The position numbers were made by a program, and so were the translations under genes. Shown in pieces: positions 36,340 to 48,577 of a stretch of DNA of 64,000 nt (position 1 is the first letter of the stretch; every line of letters starts with the position of its first letter). The stretch is taken from positions 70,720 through 134,719 of the forward strand of contig CAJNYU010003038.1 in NCBI GenBank assembly GCA_905331475.1, written 5' to 3'. This DNA is from Rotaria socialis (taxonomy: Eukaryota > Rotifera > Eurotatoria > Philodinida > Philodinidae). Below the pieces are notes generated by a model. That model was not told the origin of the DNA and did not search any database. It was given only the letters and a program-made list of their open reading frames with translations.

Positions 36340-36437
36340 GGCCTGTAATGTGAGAGGAGGTGGAAAGTCGCAAAAACTCACTTTTAAAACTTATACTCAC
36401 TAATTTTACTTCGAAAATATATGTACGTTCCATAGAA
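36340..36437. repeat. Right-end fragment of the helentron-like family
   Basis: CCTGTAATGTGAGAGG, AGTCGCAAAAACTC and CTTCGAAAATATATG match the right ends of the copies at 9443, 32692 and 39034. No paired left end is found upstream. Only about 30 bp separate it from the left end of the next copy. Confidence 0.6.
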
Positions 36438-37559
36438 TCTTGTAAAGGATCATTTGTGAAAAGCTATTCAGCGCAGCCCCTTTGGGGCTAAAATGTGGAA
36501 CTCACGTATATCCTTGAAGCCTCGATAAACCAATAAAAACAGCAGTGGGCAATTCTTTAATCGGTAGGAAAAATGGTCATTTCAATGGGAAAAATGACTT
36601 CTAAGTCAAAAATGGTCCCTTCATATATATATGACCAATATACTTCTTGCCAGGAGATGTCGTTATATATATGACTTGAAATATATTACATTAATACTAT
36701 TTATTTGTTGTATAGATATATAAAGTTCAAATGCAAAATTCAAGCAAAATATTTTTTTGTCTATTTATATATGGTTCGATAGAACTGGTCGAGCTGAGTA
36801 AAGTATTGTATTTGAATTTTTTTCGAAACAATTTTGTTGAAAAGAAAACATTTTAAAGTTCACTTCCATTACCTAGTTTTTCTTTGAAAAATCGACCGAA
36901 TCAATGTTTTTGAATTTAAAAACGAAATTTCGTACTGTTCGATGTAGAAAAAATAAGATATTCACATTCCTCATGAAAACCTGCATCAATTGCATCCGCT
37001 TTTGATATCCATTACTAAAAATCTATCTATCAAATTCATTATAGAATGTCGTTGAAAAAATTTAAAAAGTGATGCTTCGTTAACATTTTTGTAAACCTAT
37101 TTAGTCTTTTGTATTAATAGATACAGCTTAGTGCAATATACCATTAGAACCAGCAGACATTTCGCTACAAAAGTACAACATAAGTTTTAAAATTTCTTTT
37201 CTGCTCAAAAAAATATAGCCATTTTTCAAACTTCGAATGCAATCAAGCGAAATATTTTTTAGTACTTTTTTCATTTATGTTTGAAACTATCCTAAAATGT
37301 ATTGATATAGGTAAAATTCAACAAGGAATCTAATGAAAATATTAAGAAAAGTTTATCTGTTGTTGAACTTCATATGAAACAGCTGCCATAGTTGTCAGAT
37401 TCAAATATAGGCAATGTTTTTGTATTAATAGTATATGATCTAGATAACCAATAATAACACAGTCACAAATTCATGGTTGCAATTATTTTTACAGTTGATT
37501 CGTTGACGAACAAAAGATATGTATTAATAGAAAGGTCTGCTAGAATTATCACTAACTAC

Positions 37560-38120
37560 TACTTCAATGTGCCTATATACATAGAGAAACACATATACTT
37601 TTATTTTTGTATCACGACATGTTATATGAATCGTATACGAAGAAAGTGGGTAAAGACAAAAACCTATACAAACAACCTGCATAATTTTTCCATACACAAA
37701 ACGAATTTACTATATCATATTCACGTACATGCAATTTCTAATCTTCCAGATTAAATTATTGTAGATTTTCAATAATGCTAATCGATTAAATTCATTAAAA
37801 GGAGCCGATTCGTTGAAGAAGAAGAAAATATTTATCTAAGAAAGATCCTCTTGATTACAAAATGTCCGCTGAAACGAGAAACGTGCGCTACAACTATAAA
37901 CAACTATTTCTTCTATATCAACATCTACATAAAAACATAGATATGATTTTCCATTATCACGACATGTTATGCGAATGTGATCCGATAAAAGAGAGAAAAG
38001 AGAAAAACTTATAAAACAACGGATATAATTTTTGTAAACACAAAACGAATTTAATATATAATATCCACATGTATGTAATTTGAAATCTTCCAGATTCATT
38101 TATTGTAGATCGTAATTACT
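37560..38120 (+). repeat. Diverged direct duplication inside the hAT-like element
   Basis: 37560-37770 and 37900-38120 share TATCACGACATGTTAT, ACACAAAACGAATTTA, AATCTTCCAGATT and ATTATTGTAGAT-type words in the same order, at a period of about 330 bp. A weaker third start lies near 38200. Confidence 0.65.
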
Positions 38121-38254
38121 GTCATTTCATTGGATTCATCACAATCAGTTGAATTCGATAAAAAGAAAACAAAAGCACAAATCAGAAACGCCGGTTCAAA
38201 GTGTAAATTATTTTTTCCTCTATGACTATAAACATAGACATTATAACTAACGTG

Positions 38255-38610
38255 CTAGCATTTTTCCGCTTGAAAAAAGCATAATTCTAACTCTCGATAG
38301 CACTTTTCCCTCAGGAATTTTCATTTTTCCTACTGATTTTCATCTTTCCTCCGCAACAAAATATAAAATTTGAAGTCCTCTAGAATCATTTTTCCAAAGC
38401 TAACAGCATTTTCCCGCTTAGATGAAGCATTATTCCATCGGTCTATAAAATTTTTTCTATGGATTTTCATTTTTCCGCTGGACAAAATATAAAATGTGAA
38501 GCCCTATGGAATCAGCTTTCCGCTGTAATAAAGCATTATTCTAACTAACCTTAGCATTTTTCCAATGCCTACACTCATTTTTTCGGTGGGTTCAATATAC
38601 AGAGTGCGCT
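38255..38610 (+). repeat. Tandem array of TTTTTCC-rich units
   Basis: About three units of 110-130 bp, each with AGCATTTTTCCGCTT-like, GATTTTCATTTTTCC and AAAATATAAAAT(T/G)TGAAG words. It is contained in the right half of the 2.2-kb hAT-like element, next to its terminal repeat, and may serve as subterminal binding sites. Confidence 0.65.
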
Positions 38611-39425
38611 CTCATTGAATCACCAATGCTGCACTGATATCGTTGTTTCTGTTCTTATGGTAGCATTTTTGACTTGGGTGGCATTTTTCCTCTAGGAATG
38701 ATCATTTTTCTCACCGATCGAAATGTTGCCCAACCCTCAATAAAAATGTGTAAAATGAAAAATTTCTCAGACTACTGATTTTTCAAAATAGTTGATCATC
38801 ACAGCAAAATCTCTCTCATTTATTTTTACATTTTCATAAGATTTTTGTATTTTGGTTGGCCCCTTTTTTTCTTTCGCATTTTTCCTATTTTTTCGTTTTT
38901 TTTCATTTTTTCTTCTAATTGATAATTAGCTTTTAATGTCTGTAATGAGTATGTGTGTAAGGGGGGAGCCGCAAAATTCTGCCCCTTAAACTTACACTCA
39001 TTATTTTCTTCAAAAATATACGTGAGTTTCATAAAAGTATATTCGAGCAATGGTCAATAAAGTGTTTTCATTATCGATAAACAATCAACCAATTGGTTAT
39101 ATTCCTTTACCCATTGACGGCATTCGCACACACATTCCCATAGTGGTACGAAAACACGACGAGAAGGTGTAATGCCACTGAAAAAAAAAGCTACACAAAT
39201 ATTTGTCACATTTGTTGATTCAGTTTTCTTGTTTTTTTACACACGAGAAAGTTGAAAAAAATATTTAATTCAAGGCCATATTGGGAAAAAGATTGTTTAC
39301 CTGGCTTGACTCATAGGGTGAACAATTATTCCCAGATTCGATTTCTAAAAAGTGCAATTAAATGGATATAAATCAACCGTTATCGAATTATTTTAGTGAA
39401 TATTACAGAGATACGAGTTTAATTC

Positions 39426-40034
39426 ATGGAGACCTCTATGGAACAAAGATGCATCCACTGGCTTACATATGTATTACAAAATTGGTCAAATATAGACGTT
39501 CGAACAGTTCCCGGTGTAATGTACCAAGTACTTTGCGGAAGTGACGAAGGGATTCAGTATCGATTTCATTGGTTTTGGGATTGCGAGGAAACATATATTC
39601 ACAACCATCGTTATGCGTTTGATACGTACTGCATCGAGGGTGAATATGTAGAAAGAATATGGGAGATCGTTCCTGATGATACTGACGCAGTTACCTATTG
39701 CTTTTCTCGGGAATCTGGAAATCATTTGACTTCGCTTATGAATGTATGCGGCACTTTACGGATCGTCGAATGTCACTCTCATTTTCCTGGCAATGTATTA
39801 CATGTTCGTACCGATCAATTTCATTCGATTTCTCCAATGAATGGTTTAAATAATCGGGTCATGACGTTTGTAGCAAGAATATTAGATTCGTCGATGAAAG
39901 CGAACACGCATATATTGTCCTCTACAGCCACTATAGAAGCGCCGATCGAAACCATTCTAGTAGCAACACCTGAAGAGCGTCTAGCAATGTATTGCAAACT
40001 TCAACAAATTTCAATGAACTATAATGTTAGTTAA
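39426..40034 (+). CDS. Cupin-like (RmlC-type fold) protein
   Basis: A single-exon frame of 202 residues. The motifs YIHNHRYAFDTYCIEGEYVER and LHVRTDQFHSISP look like the two metal-binding cupin motifs (HxH...E/G...G and H in the second motif), as in bacterial-type cupins and cysteine dioxygenase relatives. No signal peptide. Substrate and reaction are unknown. Two in-frame ATGs lie close together (METSM...), and I take the first. Small intronless cupins of this type are commoner in bacteria, so transfer is possible, but I see no base-composition shift. The gene ends about 50 bp left of the foldback MITE at 40085. Confidence 0.6.
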   Translation: METSMEQRCIHWLTYVLQNWSNIDVRTVPGVMYQVLCGSDEGIQYRFHWFWDCEETYIHNHRYAFDTYCIEGEYVERIWEIVPDDTDAVTYCFSRESGNHLTSLMNVCGTLRIVECHSHFPGNVLHVRTDQFHSISPMNGLNNRVMTFVARILDSSMKANTHILSSTATIEAPIETILVATPEERLAMYCKLQQISMNYNVS

Positions 40035-40084
40035 TGATATGAACCATGTTTCTTTCCTTTCTAGTCATCGTAGACATATATATA

Positions 40085-40492
40085 TGTTGTAGGCAAAATT
40101 AAAATCCAGTCAAATTTGAAATTTGACTAGTCAAAATTCAAATATCTTTTTTATAGTTAAAAGAACGCGAAGAAAGAGAAATAATCTAAGTGTGAATAGG
40201 TTTTTTTATTTTACAGTACTTTTTAACAAACATTATTTAGTTCTAATTTTTTTTAATCCATGTTTAAGCATCCACCTCTCTTTGAATGACATTTGGTAGA
40301 GCAGAAAACATTTTACTTCTTTTAACTATAAAAAAGATATTTGAATTTTGCCCAGTCAAAATTAAAATTCTAATTTTGACTGGGAATATATCAGTCAAAA
40401 TTGAAATTTGAATTTTGCCTAGGCAGAATTCTAATTCTAATTTTGCCTAGTCAAATTTCAAATTTGACTGGATTTGAATTTTGCCTACAACA
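40085..40492. mobile_element. Foldback MITE, complete copy, at the left inversion edge
   Basis: A 408-bp element with nearly identical ends of about 50 bp: TGTTGTAGGCAAAATT and its inverse AATTTTGCCTACAACA, each followed by CCAGTCAAATTTGAAATT-type words. It is inserted in a TATATA tract. Much of the interior repeats GACTGG/CCAGTC and TTTTGCCTAG words. Its left 170 bp are found inverted at 48908-49102. Confidence 0.8.
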
Positions 40493-40628
40493 TATATATA
40501 TATAATTATAGATATGTACAAGATTAGCCTATAACTTCCTAGTGAGTTCTGTAAGAACAAAAACCCTACAGTATAGGAACAATTTGCGGTTTATCTCGTT
40601 TAAAAGAAAACCTTGGTTTGAAATATAC

Positions 40629-42339
40629 CTAGACATTCGAGATCTTTCATTTGAAGGCCACTTGCACAAGTAAATGTTTGTACACAACGATATGAACCAG
40701 GCGTATTATCACAACGTTCACTACGTTTACATGGACTTGGATTTTGACCACATTCGTTTACATCTATAATCAATTATGAATACTCAAACGAGCACATGCA
40801 AGTACTCTTACCAACACATTTTCCCGATGATGTTAAACTGAATCCTGATCGACATTGAATTTTTTCGCAACGACCATGAAAGGCATTAAATTTTTCTCCA
40901 TATGTACAATTTTGAGGTGCACACCTTTAGAATAGAAAAACAACGGTAAGCTGATAAGTAGATAAATACATCAGTAATTACTTATAGGTTCCAGGGACAT
41001 TTTTACAGATATATCCAGGTCTAAATACAAAAAATAAAACGATAAACTTAGATAGAGCTCGTGCTTTTTCTCCTATTCGAGTATAATAATAAATCATCAC
41101 TTGCCCACACTCGTCAATATCTTGTTCACATTCATCAACATCTAAAGGAAACCATACGATCCATTAAATACATATCATGATTGTTCTTCAAAATTTCTCT
41201 TACCCACACATGTTTGCGTAACAGGATCCACTTGATAGCCAGTACCACAATTTCTCTCACGAATACATCTTTTGAAGAAAACGAAAGAATAATGATTCAT
41301 AAAAAAAAGAAGAAAACTAAAAATCCTCTTTACCTATATGAACCTGGCATATTTTCACAACGATGCCCAAATGTACAGTTATGTTTGTTTAGTGCACATT
41401 CATCAATATCTGTCATAAAAAAAATCAATTAAAGATAAATAAATAAACAGAATAAATATTTACCTCGGCATGCTCCATGTTTAATTGACCATGTATAACC
41501 TTGTTCGCATCCTTCAATACATCGAAAACTACCAGGTGTATTTTCACATTGCATCGTGTTTGGACATGGATTTGAAAGACACTCATTTATATCTATTACC
41601 AAAAAGTAATTATTCAGAATAAAATCCATTTTATAGAAAATAATAATAATAATAAATGCACAACGCTACCTCGACATCGTTGATGATCATCATCCATTTG
41701 AAAACCCATGTCACAATTTACTAGAAAAAAAACAGTTTATGACAACTAAAATCAGGTTTATTTGCTTACAAGATTTTGCTTTTAAGCAACAATTCGTAAA
41801 TTGTTCACCACATCGTTCATCGAGTACAGTCACCGGTTCACAATCTGCTTTATCGCGACCTGCTCGAATGCCTAATTCACAACATTTACAACATATCTAT
41901 AGATGCATAAGTAATTATTTCAATATGCTATTTTTAATTAAATAAATAAAAACCTGATACGAATCTTTTGAATCAAGTTTTTTTTGATTACATGGTAATA
42001 AACGAAGAGCTGATTTTAGACCCTCTTCACAAAAGTAACTTCGTAAATTTGACAAACAACAAATATGTGTTAAAAACAGACAATTTGTTGAAATGTTTTT
42101 ATTATTTTCTGTTATTAATGATTGTAATGCCATATTACATGTTTTAGTATGTTCAGCTTCAATGCGACCTGTTTCACAACATTCATCGGCATTATTACGA
42201 AATGCATCTATGATATGTAATTATAAGTATGAATATAAAATAAAATAAAATTGATTGGTCTTATTTTTCTACCTGTAATGGATTGATTAACAATTGCCCA
42301 TAGAAAAAATAGAATGACGATACGAGAAAAGGTACACAT
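40629..42339 (-). CDS. FBLN1: Fibulin (fibulin-1-like) N-terminal half
   Basis: Extracellular-matrix glycoprotein. Exons read leftward from 42339. A signal peptide (MCTFSRIVILFFLWAIVNQS) is followed by Cys-rich anaphylatoxin-like segments (ADECCETGRIEAEH..., ICCKCCELGIRAGRDKADC, EQFTNCC). Calcium-binding EGF modules come next: DINECLSNPCPNT, DIDECALNKHNC, DVDECEQDIDECG and DVNECGQNPSPC, with the usual exon borders inside modules. One intron near 41100 appears to use a GC donor (GCAAGT). The last exon ends CLQ-free at ...LQMKDLECL with a phase-1 donor at 40628/40627 (GTATATTT). No terminal fibulin domain follows: 130 bp further left is the foldback MITE and then another gene. The missing C-terminal half lies at 49148-51258 on the other strand. 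Not functional as it stands unless it uses a cryptic end. Confidence 0.88.
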
Positions 42340-42962
42340 TATTTCATGAAGTATATTATATCGATGTCGAAGATATACCAACAAATCAGTCAGTTATATA
42401 TTATGAAATAACTCTGATTTCTTTCTCTTTTATCTTCATTGTTGATACGATATTACAACAGCATGAGCAGTACTTTTATCTGACCTTCGTGTCGGTCCTC
42501 CGCGTTTTTTATTCTATTCCTCTTGTATCCAGTTAATTGATTGTCAACGGCATATTCTGGCCATTTTGTGTAGAGCATTTTTAGCATACTGTTTGTGCCA
42601 TATATCGCCTCTGAGCATTTTCAAGGGAAGCCAATTGAAAAGAAATTATTAGTGCTGAATAAAGAACGCATTCGTATAAATTATTATGCAAGCAACAGAA
42701 ACGAAAAAACTCATTGGATATTCTGCTAATGCGGTGTTCAGAAACCAAAACAATTTTACAACATTCATTCCTTTTACATATAAAAATATACACTGAGATT
42801 TTTATGTTTTCATTTTCTTTCCTCCTTTTTTATGCTAGTCATACTAGTAATCTGATAATAGATTTTTTTTTACTACTGTCAAGAATAAGCCAGCAATCTA
42901 TCGACATCCGTTTTTTTGTTATTGTAAAAATAAGAGCATAAGAACGACAAGAAGTCTCCGAC

Positions 42963-42996
<34 letters not shown>

Positions 42997-44036
42997 CTAT
43001 ACAAAGGCAACCATTTGGGGTTATTCTCATTAGCTGTGAGAGAGGAAATGAAAAAGGAGATAGAACAGAAATGGCTCTACTACACGCTATCAGTATCGTT
43101 TGTCGAGATATTGTAGTATGTATATACTATTCTTCTTCTTCTTGATCATGAAATATGTAAGCTAGACCTCAAATATACTCAGACAATTCCCTTTTCTTGT
43201 TGATTTTTTCATGCGGCTGCGTATGTTTGTTATTTTACGATCAATTCACCACATCATAAACGACTTCGTTTTATTTTTATTTCTTTCTTTCTTTTATTGA
43301 CTGATGCACACACTCTTGAACTTGCTCTTTTTTTGTATAGTCATAGTTGTCTGTAAGCGATTGCGTGTAATATATATATACCTTTTACCACTTCCAACCT
43401 TTATCTGTCGAGAGTAGAAGAAACCGACCACAAATAAACGCATACATCATGTTAACAGATGCCAGCACAAGGATTGAAACGACTTTCTCTTCTGTTAGGC
43501 GTGTTTTTTTAATTTTTTTATCACTTGAAAAAGGACAACAGAAGAGTACAAAGACATGATGGAAATAATTCCATACTTCAACATGGTAAATGTTTGATGA
43601 AGGACGGGTTGACGTGAGAAAAATAGAAATAAAATAAAGCAGAAGAAGAAGAAGAAGAAGAAGAAGAAATTGAAGCTAAAAGTCTAGTTTGGCCCACGTA
43701 AACATCTCTTCGTTCTCTGTTATACTCTTTCTTCTGGCATATTTTCTTTTCTCCTTTTCTATACTCGTCTATGCTAAATAGAATAATGATGAAAAATAAA
43801 TGACTATCTATTTATTTCCTAGAAAAACGCACATAATAGAAACTATCAGGCACAAAGAGAATTGCATTTTCCACAAGAATGAAAAGTTAGTCAGTCATAC
43901 TTCAAACAGCGCTACTGGTGTCATATATCAAAATCATTGTTCTGGTGAGAAATAAAGAAGGGCAACAACAAGAAAAAGTTCTCAAACAACATAAACATAT
44001 ATTTATGATTCTTTTTTGTTCTAGATTACATAATAC
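42340..44036. other. Intergenic, with simple repeats
   Basis: The divergent space between the fibulin 5' end (leftward) and the glycosyltransferase (rightward). A (TA)n run is at 42964-42993 and (GAA)n at 43640-43668. No gene seen. Confidence 0.5.
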
Positions 44037-45533
44037 ATGCAATTTCAATTTATAATTCTTATTCTGATATGTCTACATATCGATGTCTTCAGTAGTTCAA
44101 ATACTAATAATAATTCAGCAACAAAAGCATCACAAACAACATCGCTCATTAATCCGTATCATGCACGTGATCACATTGTTAATCCACATAACTTTTCTTA
44201 TTTACTAAATCCGGGATACTCCGTATGTAACAATAGTAATTCACCTGTTTATCTATTCGTTTATGTTCATTCTGGTCCGACTAATTACCAACGTCGAGTT
44301 GTTATACGTGAAACATGGGCCACAAGAACATTGTTTCCTGACTTACGCATCGTTTTTATGATCGGTAAAACAAATGACAATACTGTAATGAAAGCTATTC
44401 AATATGAAAATGAAATGTATCAAGACATTGTTCAAGAAGATTTTATTGATGCATACAAAAATTTAACATTTAAAGGTGTTATGGCATTAAAATGGATATC
44501 GGTATATTGTTCACAAACTAAATATGTTCTAAAAGTTGACGATGATATCGTTGTTAATACATTTACATTGATCAATCACTTAAAATTTCTTGATAGAAAT
44601 AATCTAAATAAACATACTACAATACTTTGTTTATTATGGCAAGCTATGGGTGTTATGAGAGATAGGTGAGAAGAAGAAAAAAAAAACATTTATATTTATA
44701 TTTTTATTTTTATTTTAATATTTTTAGTAAATCCAAATGGTATTTAAGTAAAGAAGATTTTCCATTGGATAAATTTCCGCCATATTGTAGTGGATCAGGT
44801 AAATTTTATATTTTGATATATCAAAAAAACAAGAAGAAAATTACAATAAGTAGCTTTCTTTTCTCATATGATTTGAGAATGACTTTTAAAACGGCCTCGA
44901 GGGATTTTTATGGACCATAGCTAATTGAGTTATTCCGAGAGAAAAAAAAAGATCCAAACATACATATTAACCAGTAAATAGTAAGGTCTATTTCTGCTTG
45001 AATTCTCAGATAGAAAAAAAGAATTTTTTTTACAGAAATGATGAATTTTTTCTTTTATTATTATGTTCTAGCTTTTATTCTAACTGGTGATATGCCTGCT
45101 AAGATGTAAATACTTTTCTAGTTTTCGTTGTTTTATAATCTAATAATATATTTTTTAGGTACAATGCTAGTCTTTATGTTCCCTTCTTTTGGGTTGATGA
45201 TTATTATATAACTGGCGCTGTTGCTAGTGCTGCTAATGTAACATATGCTCAACTCGGGTCGCTTTACACAATACCACAACAATTAGCGCACACACGGTTT
45301 ATGTCATCGAAGTCGTTTTATACCATTATGTTTGGACATTTTGTAAGAAAAATCTGGAATATATTTTTGTTTTATTTTTGAAATTTTTGTTTTAGCCTGG
45401 TTCAATGAATAATATGCGTGAAATTTGGCGTCGAATATTATCGATGCAAAAATATAAATTTCCAACGCGTGTTGAAGTATTTTCATTTACTTGGGACGAA
45501 AAAATACATCAGAATGACAATACAATAAACTAA
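44037..45533 (+). CDS. Beta-1,3-galactosyl/GlcNAc-transferase (GT31 family)
   Basis: A Golgi type-II glycosyltransferase that adds beta-1,3-linked Gal or GlcNAc. Five exons (44037-44665, 44728-44798, 45072-45105, 45159-45342, 45396-45533) give 351 residues with matching phases. An N-terminal hydrophobic anchor (MQFQFIILILICLHIDVF) is followed by RRVVIRETWA and the GT31 signature. The metal-binding DxD motif is KVDDDIVVN. Downstream are YCSGSAFILTGDM and FFWVDDYYITG, the counterpart of the EDVYVG catalytic motif. The acceptor cannot be inferred from sequence. It is convergent with the TRAP1 exons (175 bp apart). The gene lies wholly inside the segment I infer to be inverted, so it is unaffected by the breakpoints. 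Confidence 0.92.
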
Positions 45534-45707
45534 TATTCTTTCTTTCTTTTTATATAATTTATTTTTGTTTTGCAATGCCTTCACGCCTACACATTTGTCT
45601 GATATAATTGTTAACTAGGTTTTCTTTTTATTTCAAAAGAAAAAAACGCAAACAAAAAGATACAAAAACGATTTGATCTTAAATTTGCTTGACTTTTCTT
45701 CAATTTT

Positions 45708-47436
45708 CTAGTATTTTTCAAGTACTTTTTCTAGCAGTTTATTTAAACCAGTAAGTACTAAACGTGGATCTTCAACGAGACCAGCTGTAACCAATGCATT
45801 ATCGATCAACTAAAACAAAAATAAAAAATTTTCTTTTTGTAAATAGAAATCAGAAAATTTCATTCATACTTGTTGTGCGAGCATATTTGCTAATTCAGTA
45901 TTATTTGATTTATGTAATGTAAAAAGTTTTTTTATTAAGATATGCTTTGGATTTATATCAAAGTTAAGTTGAAGAAGTTTATAAATTTCTTGTTGCTTAT
46001 TTCGTTGAAGTAAATTGGTTTTCAAGAAATGACGAACAGCACCCATTTCGTTTGTTGTTATTATACATGGATGTTGATCAAGTTTGGTATTGATCTATAT
46101 TTGTGATAAAAAAACAAACAGTAATTCTATGTTAGACTAGAGAAGGGCAAGATGAGCTATCATTGAGGTCATCAATAGTTTTCCTATATATGCGTATGTG
46201 TTACGCATATTATTAGTAGTGAAAATGTCAGTTCGAACGACTGAATTATTGCTAAGTATCGATATAATGAGGACGAGAATCAAATGATTATATTAGTCAT
46301 TGGGCTCGTTGGTTTCTTTAATATTTCATGTAAGGAAAAACAAAAAATGACGTTTTGATTGACTTTGACACCAATGCAGAATACTAAATTAAACCATTCT
46401 TAGTCTTTTTTCTAGGAGTAAAACAGATTATATAAGTACAGTTCATTATTTTGGCTGCATCATTTTTTATTGGCATTGAACGGATTACATTCAACAAGAA
46501 AAACTAGATGAAACCAAATCGATCTCTATGTATTTCAAAATACTGAATTAAATTTTTCTTCTCTAGATTTCAGCTAAGACAACTACTAGTATATTATTTA
46601 GTTGTCTTTCCGTTTGTTGTCCACATATATCCAAAAAATCAGGAATTAGCTTTTCATTATTCTAATGACTTCCTCGATGAATTTATTTATTTGACTGAAA
46701 AACCCTCGGGATATCCCAAGTGAATAATTCGAGAACAAAAATAAATCACGTACCACTTGATTCAATTTCTGAAGATGATTTGTTTTTAACTAGCTCAGTC
46801 AAAATCGTATAAACTTGGTGACATCAAGACACAACAGTGTATTAGTTAAGTGAATTCATCTCTGGAGAAATTAGTAATCATATAGGTCTCTAAGCTTTCC
46901 TTTATGCTTTCCTTCCCACTGTCGGAATCAATCAAAACGTTATACTATTGTGTTTTTTTCTTATACGAGATATTGAGAGAACATTGAGCAAAAGTATTTA
47001 TAATAACATTTGATTCTCGTTCTCGTTCATAACAATAGTTATATAAGTGTTGAGTAATTTGAGCTGAAATTTTCATCAAGGATAAACTGTACAATGGATA
47101 TTTTGCTTCCAGAAAATTTATCTCGCTGCCTTTGTTACATATGAGACCTCTATCTACGCTGCAAAGTTGCATGTCAATGTTGTAAGTGGAAATGCATCCA
47201 TATACTGATAAGCTAGATTTAATTAGTTATGAAAGTAATTTCTCTTGAACTTCAGTAGCAAAGAAATCCCATATAAACTGAAATTTATGATAGATTAGAA
47301 ACGACGTTTATAAATCGATCTCCTTCAAAAAAAGAAAGACAATTATTTACTTTAACATTCTTGATTTTATCTCCAAATTGTTTGAGTAGCCATTGTTTTA
47401 ATGTGTTGGCTTCATCTTGACTTAAACTGCGAGTAT
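45708..47436 (-). pseudogene. TRAP1: TRAP1 (mitochondrial HSP90) 3' exons, gene fragment
   Basis: Three exons on the minus strand (47436-47351, about 46094-45871, about 45812-45708) encode the C-terminal dimerisation domain. SLSQDEANTLKQWLLKQFG leads to KIKNVK, then INTKLDQHP, NEMGAVRHFL, INPKHILIKKL and DNALVTAGLVEDPR, ending ...LEKVLEKY and a stop. It matches TRAP1 (mitochondrial HSP90) and lacks the MEEVD tail of cytosolic HSP90. The first of these exons has a proper acceptor, but I find no ATPase or middle-domain exons in the 1.4 kb upstream before repeats begin at 48578. One intron (about 46095-47350) is unusually long, 1.25 kb. Either the rest of the gene was lost, or it was left elsewhere by a rearrangement. 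The retained frames are open, so truncation may be recent. Confidence 0.75.
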
Positions 47437-48577
47437 CTAAATAGATTGAATTAATAGAATAAATATCTCTTTAGAAAATGAATATATCAAAAAAATCACG
47501 ATTTACTATCAAGCGTTCTAAATTCACTGATTCACTGTAATAATCATGCTTCATCGTATGCACTTAATAGAGTGCAAGTGATGATAGGTCTAGAGAGATT
47601 ACGAACAGTATTGGCGATGATGTATAAGATAAGGATATACAATATCGTAACGCAGAGAAGGCGAAAGCTGAATAGTTTAATAATAAATCAAGAGTATTTC
47701 ATTTGTACTGTTGCATCAAAACATACTTGGTACAAATATGTGCTGGCAATAATTATCTATCGGCTTCTCTCCAAGACAACACACAACAATAGAAAAGTCT
47801 CATAAAACAGATTACTCCTATTATCAACGAATATTAATTTCTTATTTAGAATATGTCCTGCAAAAAAGAATTTTAATTAATCGTATAATTGAGAATTTTG
47901 TATAAAATCAAATTATGTCGAAGTATTTTCAACTAATAGACCGATTTCCTTGAGTTATTATTTGAATTATAATTACATGGGATTTCGTTGAAAATCAATA
48001 TACATCAATCTTCTATTTAATCGAAATCGAAATATGATAAGAAAATATAAAACACTTAAAGTAATATGATCATTCAATCAATGATAGGCTTTTATTTTTA
48101 TCTAGATTTTTCTTTCGACATCTAAGTAATATAAATATTTGATGAATCAAAGCTAGATTTAAAACGAATTGATGTTTTAAACACATCTAATTTCGATTAA
48201 AATACGAAGTGTAATCTTTTTACCCTTGGCAATAATTCAGTAGAGTTATTGTCGACTCAGCCATGAAAATAGCTGATTATCACACTAATATCGTTAAATT
48301 TACGCGAAACCATTTTTCTGTGAAGACGCAAAATGTGTCGAAAATAAGCAATTTACTTTGAATGACAAGGAAATTATTACATTTACTGTAAATTTGATTG
48401 CGATTTTCATTGCTATCCTATAGTTATATCCGTATAAAGCTGTAAAGCGACTTATTTGTTTTTGAAAAATAAGTTATCTCAAAGATAGGCACATGGAAAC
48501 GTCTATTTTCCGAATTCAAATCAATTTTTTCCTTTTCTGAACTGTATCAAAATTGTCAATGTTCATTTTACTCATAA
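47437..48577. other. Intergenic, no gene seen
   Basis: AT-rich. Upstream TRAP1 exons would be expected here and are not visible. Confidence 0.5.

Larger units (their letters stand above)
36540..38738. mobile_element. hAT-like non-autonomous element, 2.2 kb, 8-bp target duplication
   Basis: Flanked by AATAAAAA at 36532-36539 and again at 38739-38746. The ends are imperfect inverted repeats of about 80 bp. The left starts CAGCAGTGGGCAA and the reverse complement of the right starts GAGGGTTGGGCAA. Both continue with ATCGGT, GAAAAATGGTCATT-type and AAGTCAAAAATGGT-type words. The 8-bp duplication and CAGnGnTGGGCAA-like start fit hAT. No transposase is encoded. Inside are diverged duplications (37560-37770 with 37900-38120) and a tandem array (38255-38610). 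Confidence 0.75.
36466..39034 (-). mobile_element. Helentron-like element, copy 3, split by a hAT-like insertion
   Basis: Left end: hairpin AGCCCCTTTGGGGCT then TGTGGAACTCACGTAT. Right end: GGGGGGAGCCGC, CTTACACTCATT and ATATACGTGAGTTTCAT. With the 2.2-kb insertion at 36540-38738 and one duplicated 8-mer removed, the element would be about 360 bp, close to copy 2 (about 410 bp). The nesting dates copy 3 as older than the hAT-like element. Confidence 0.55.
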
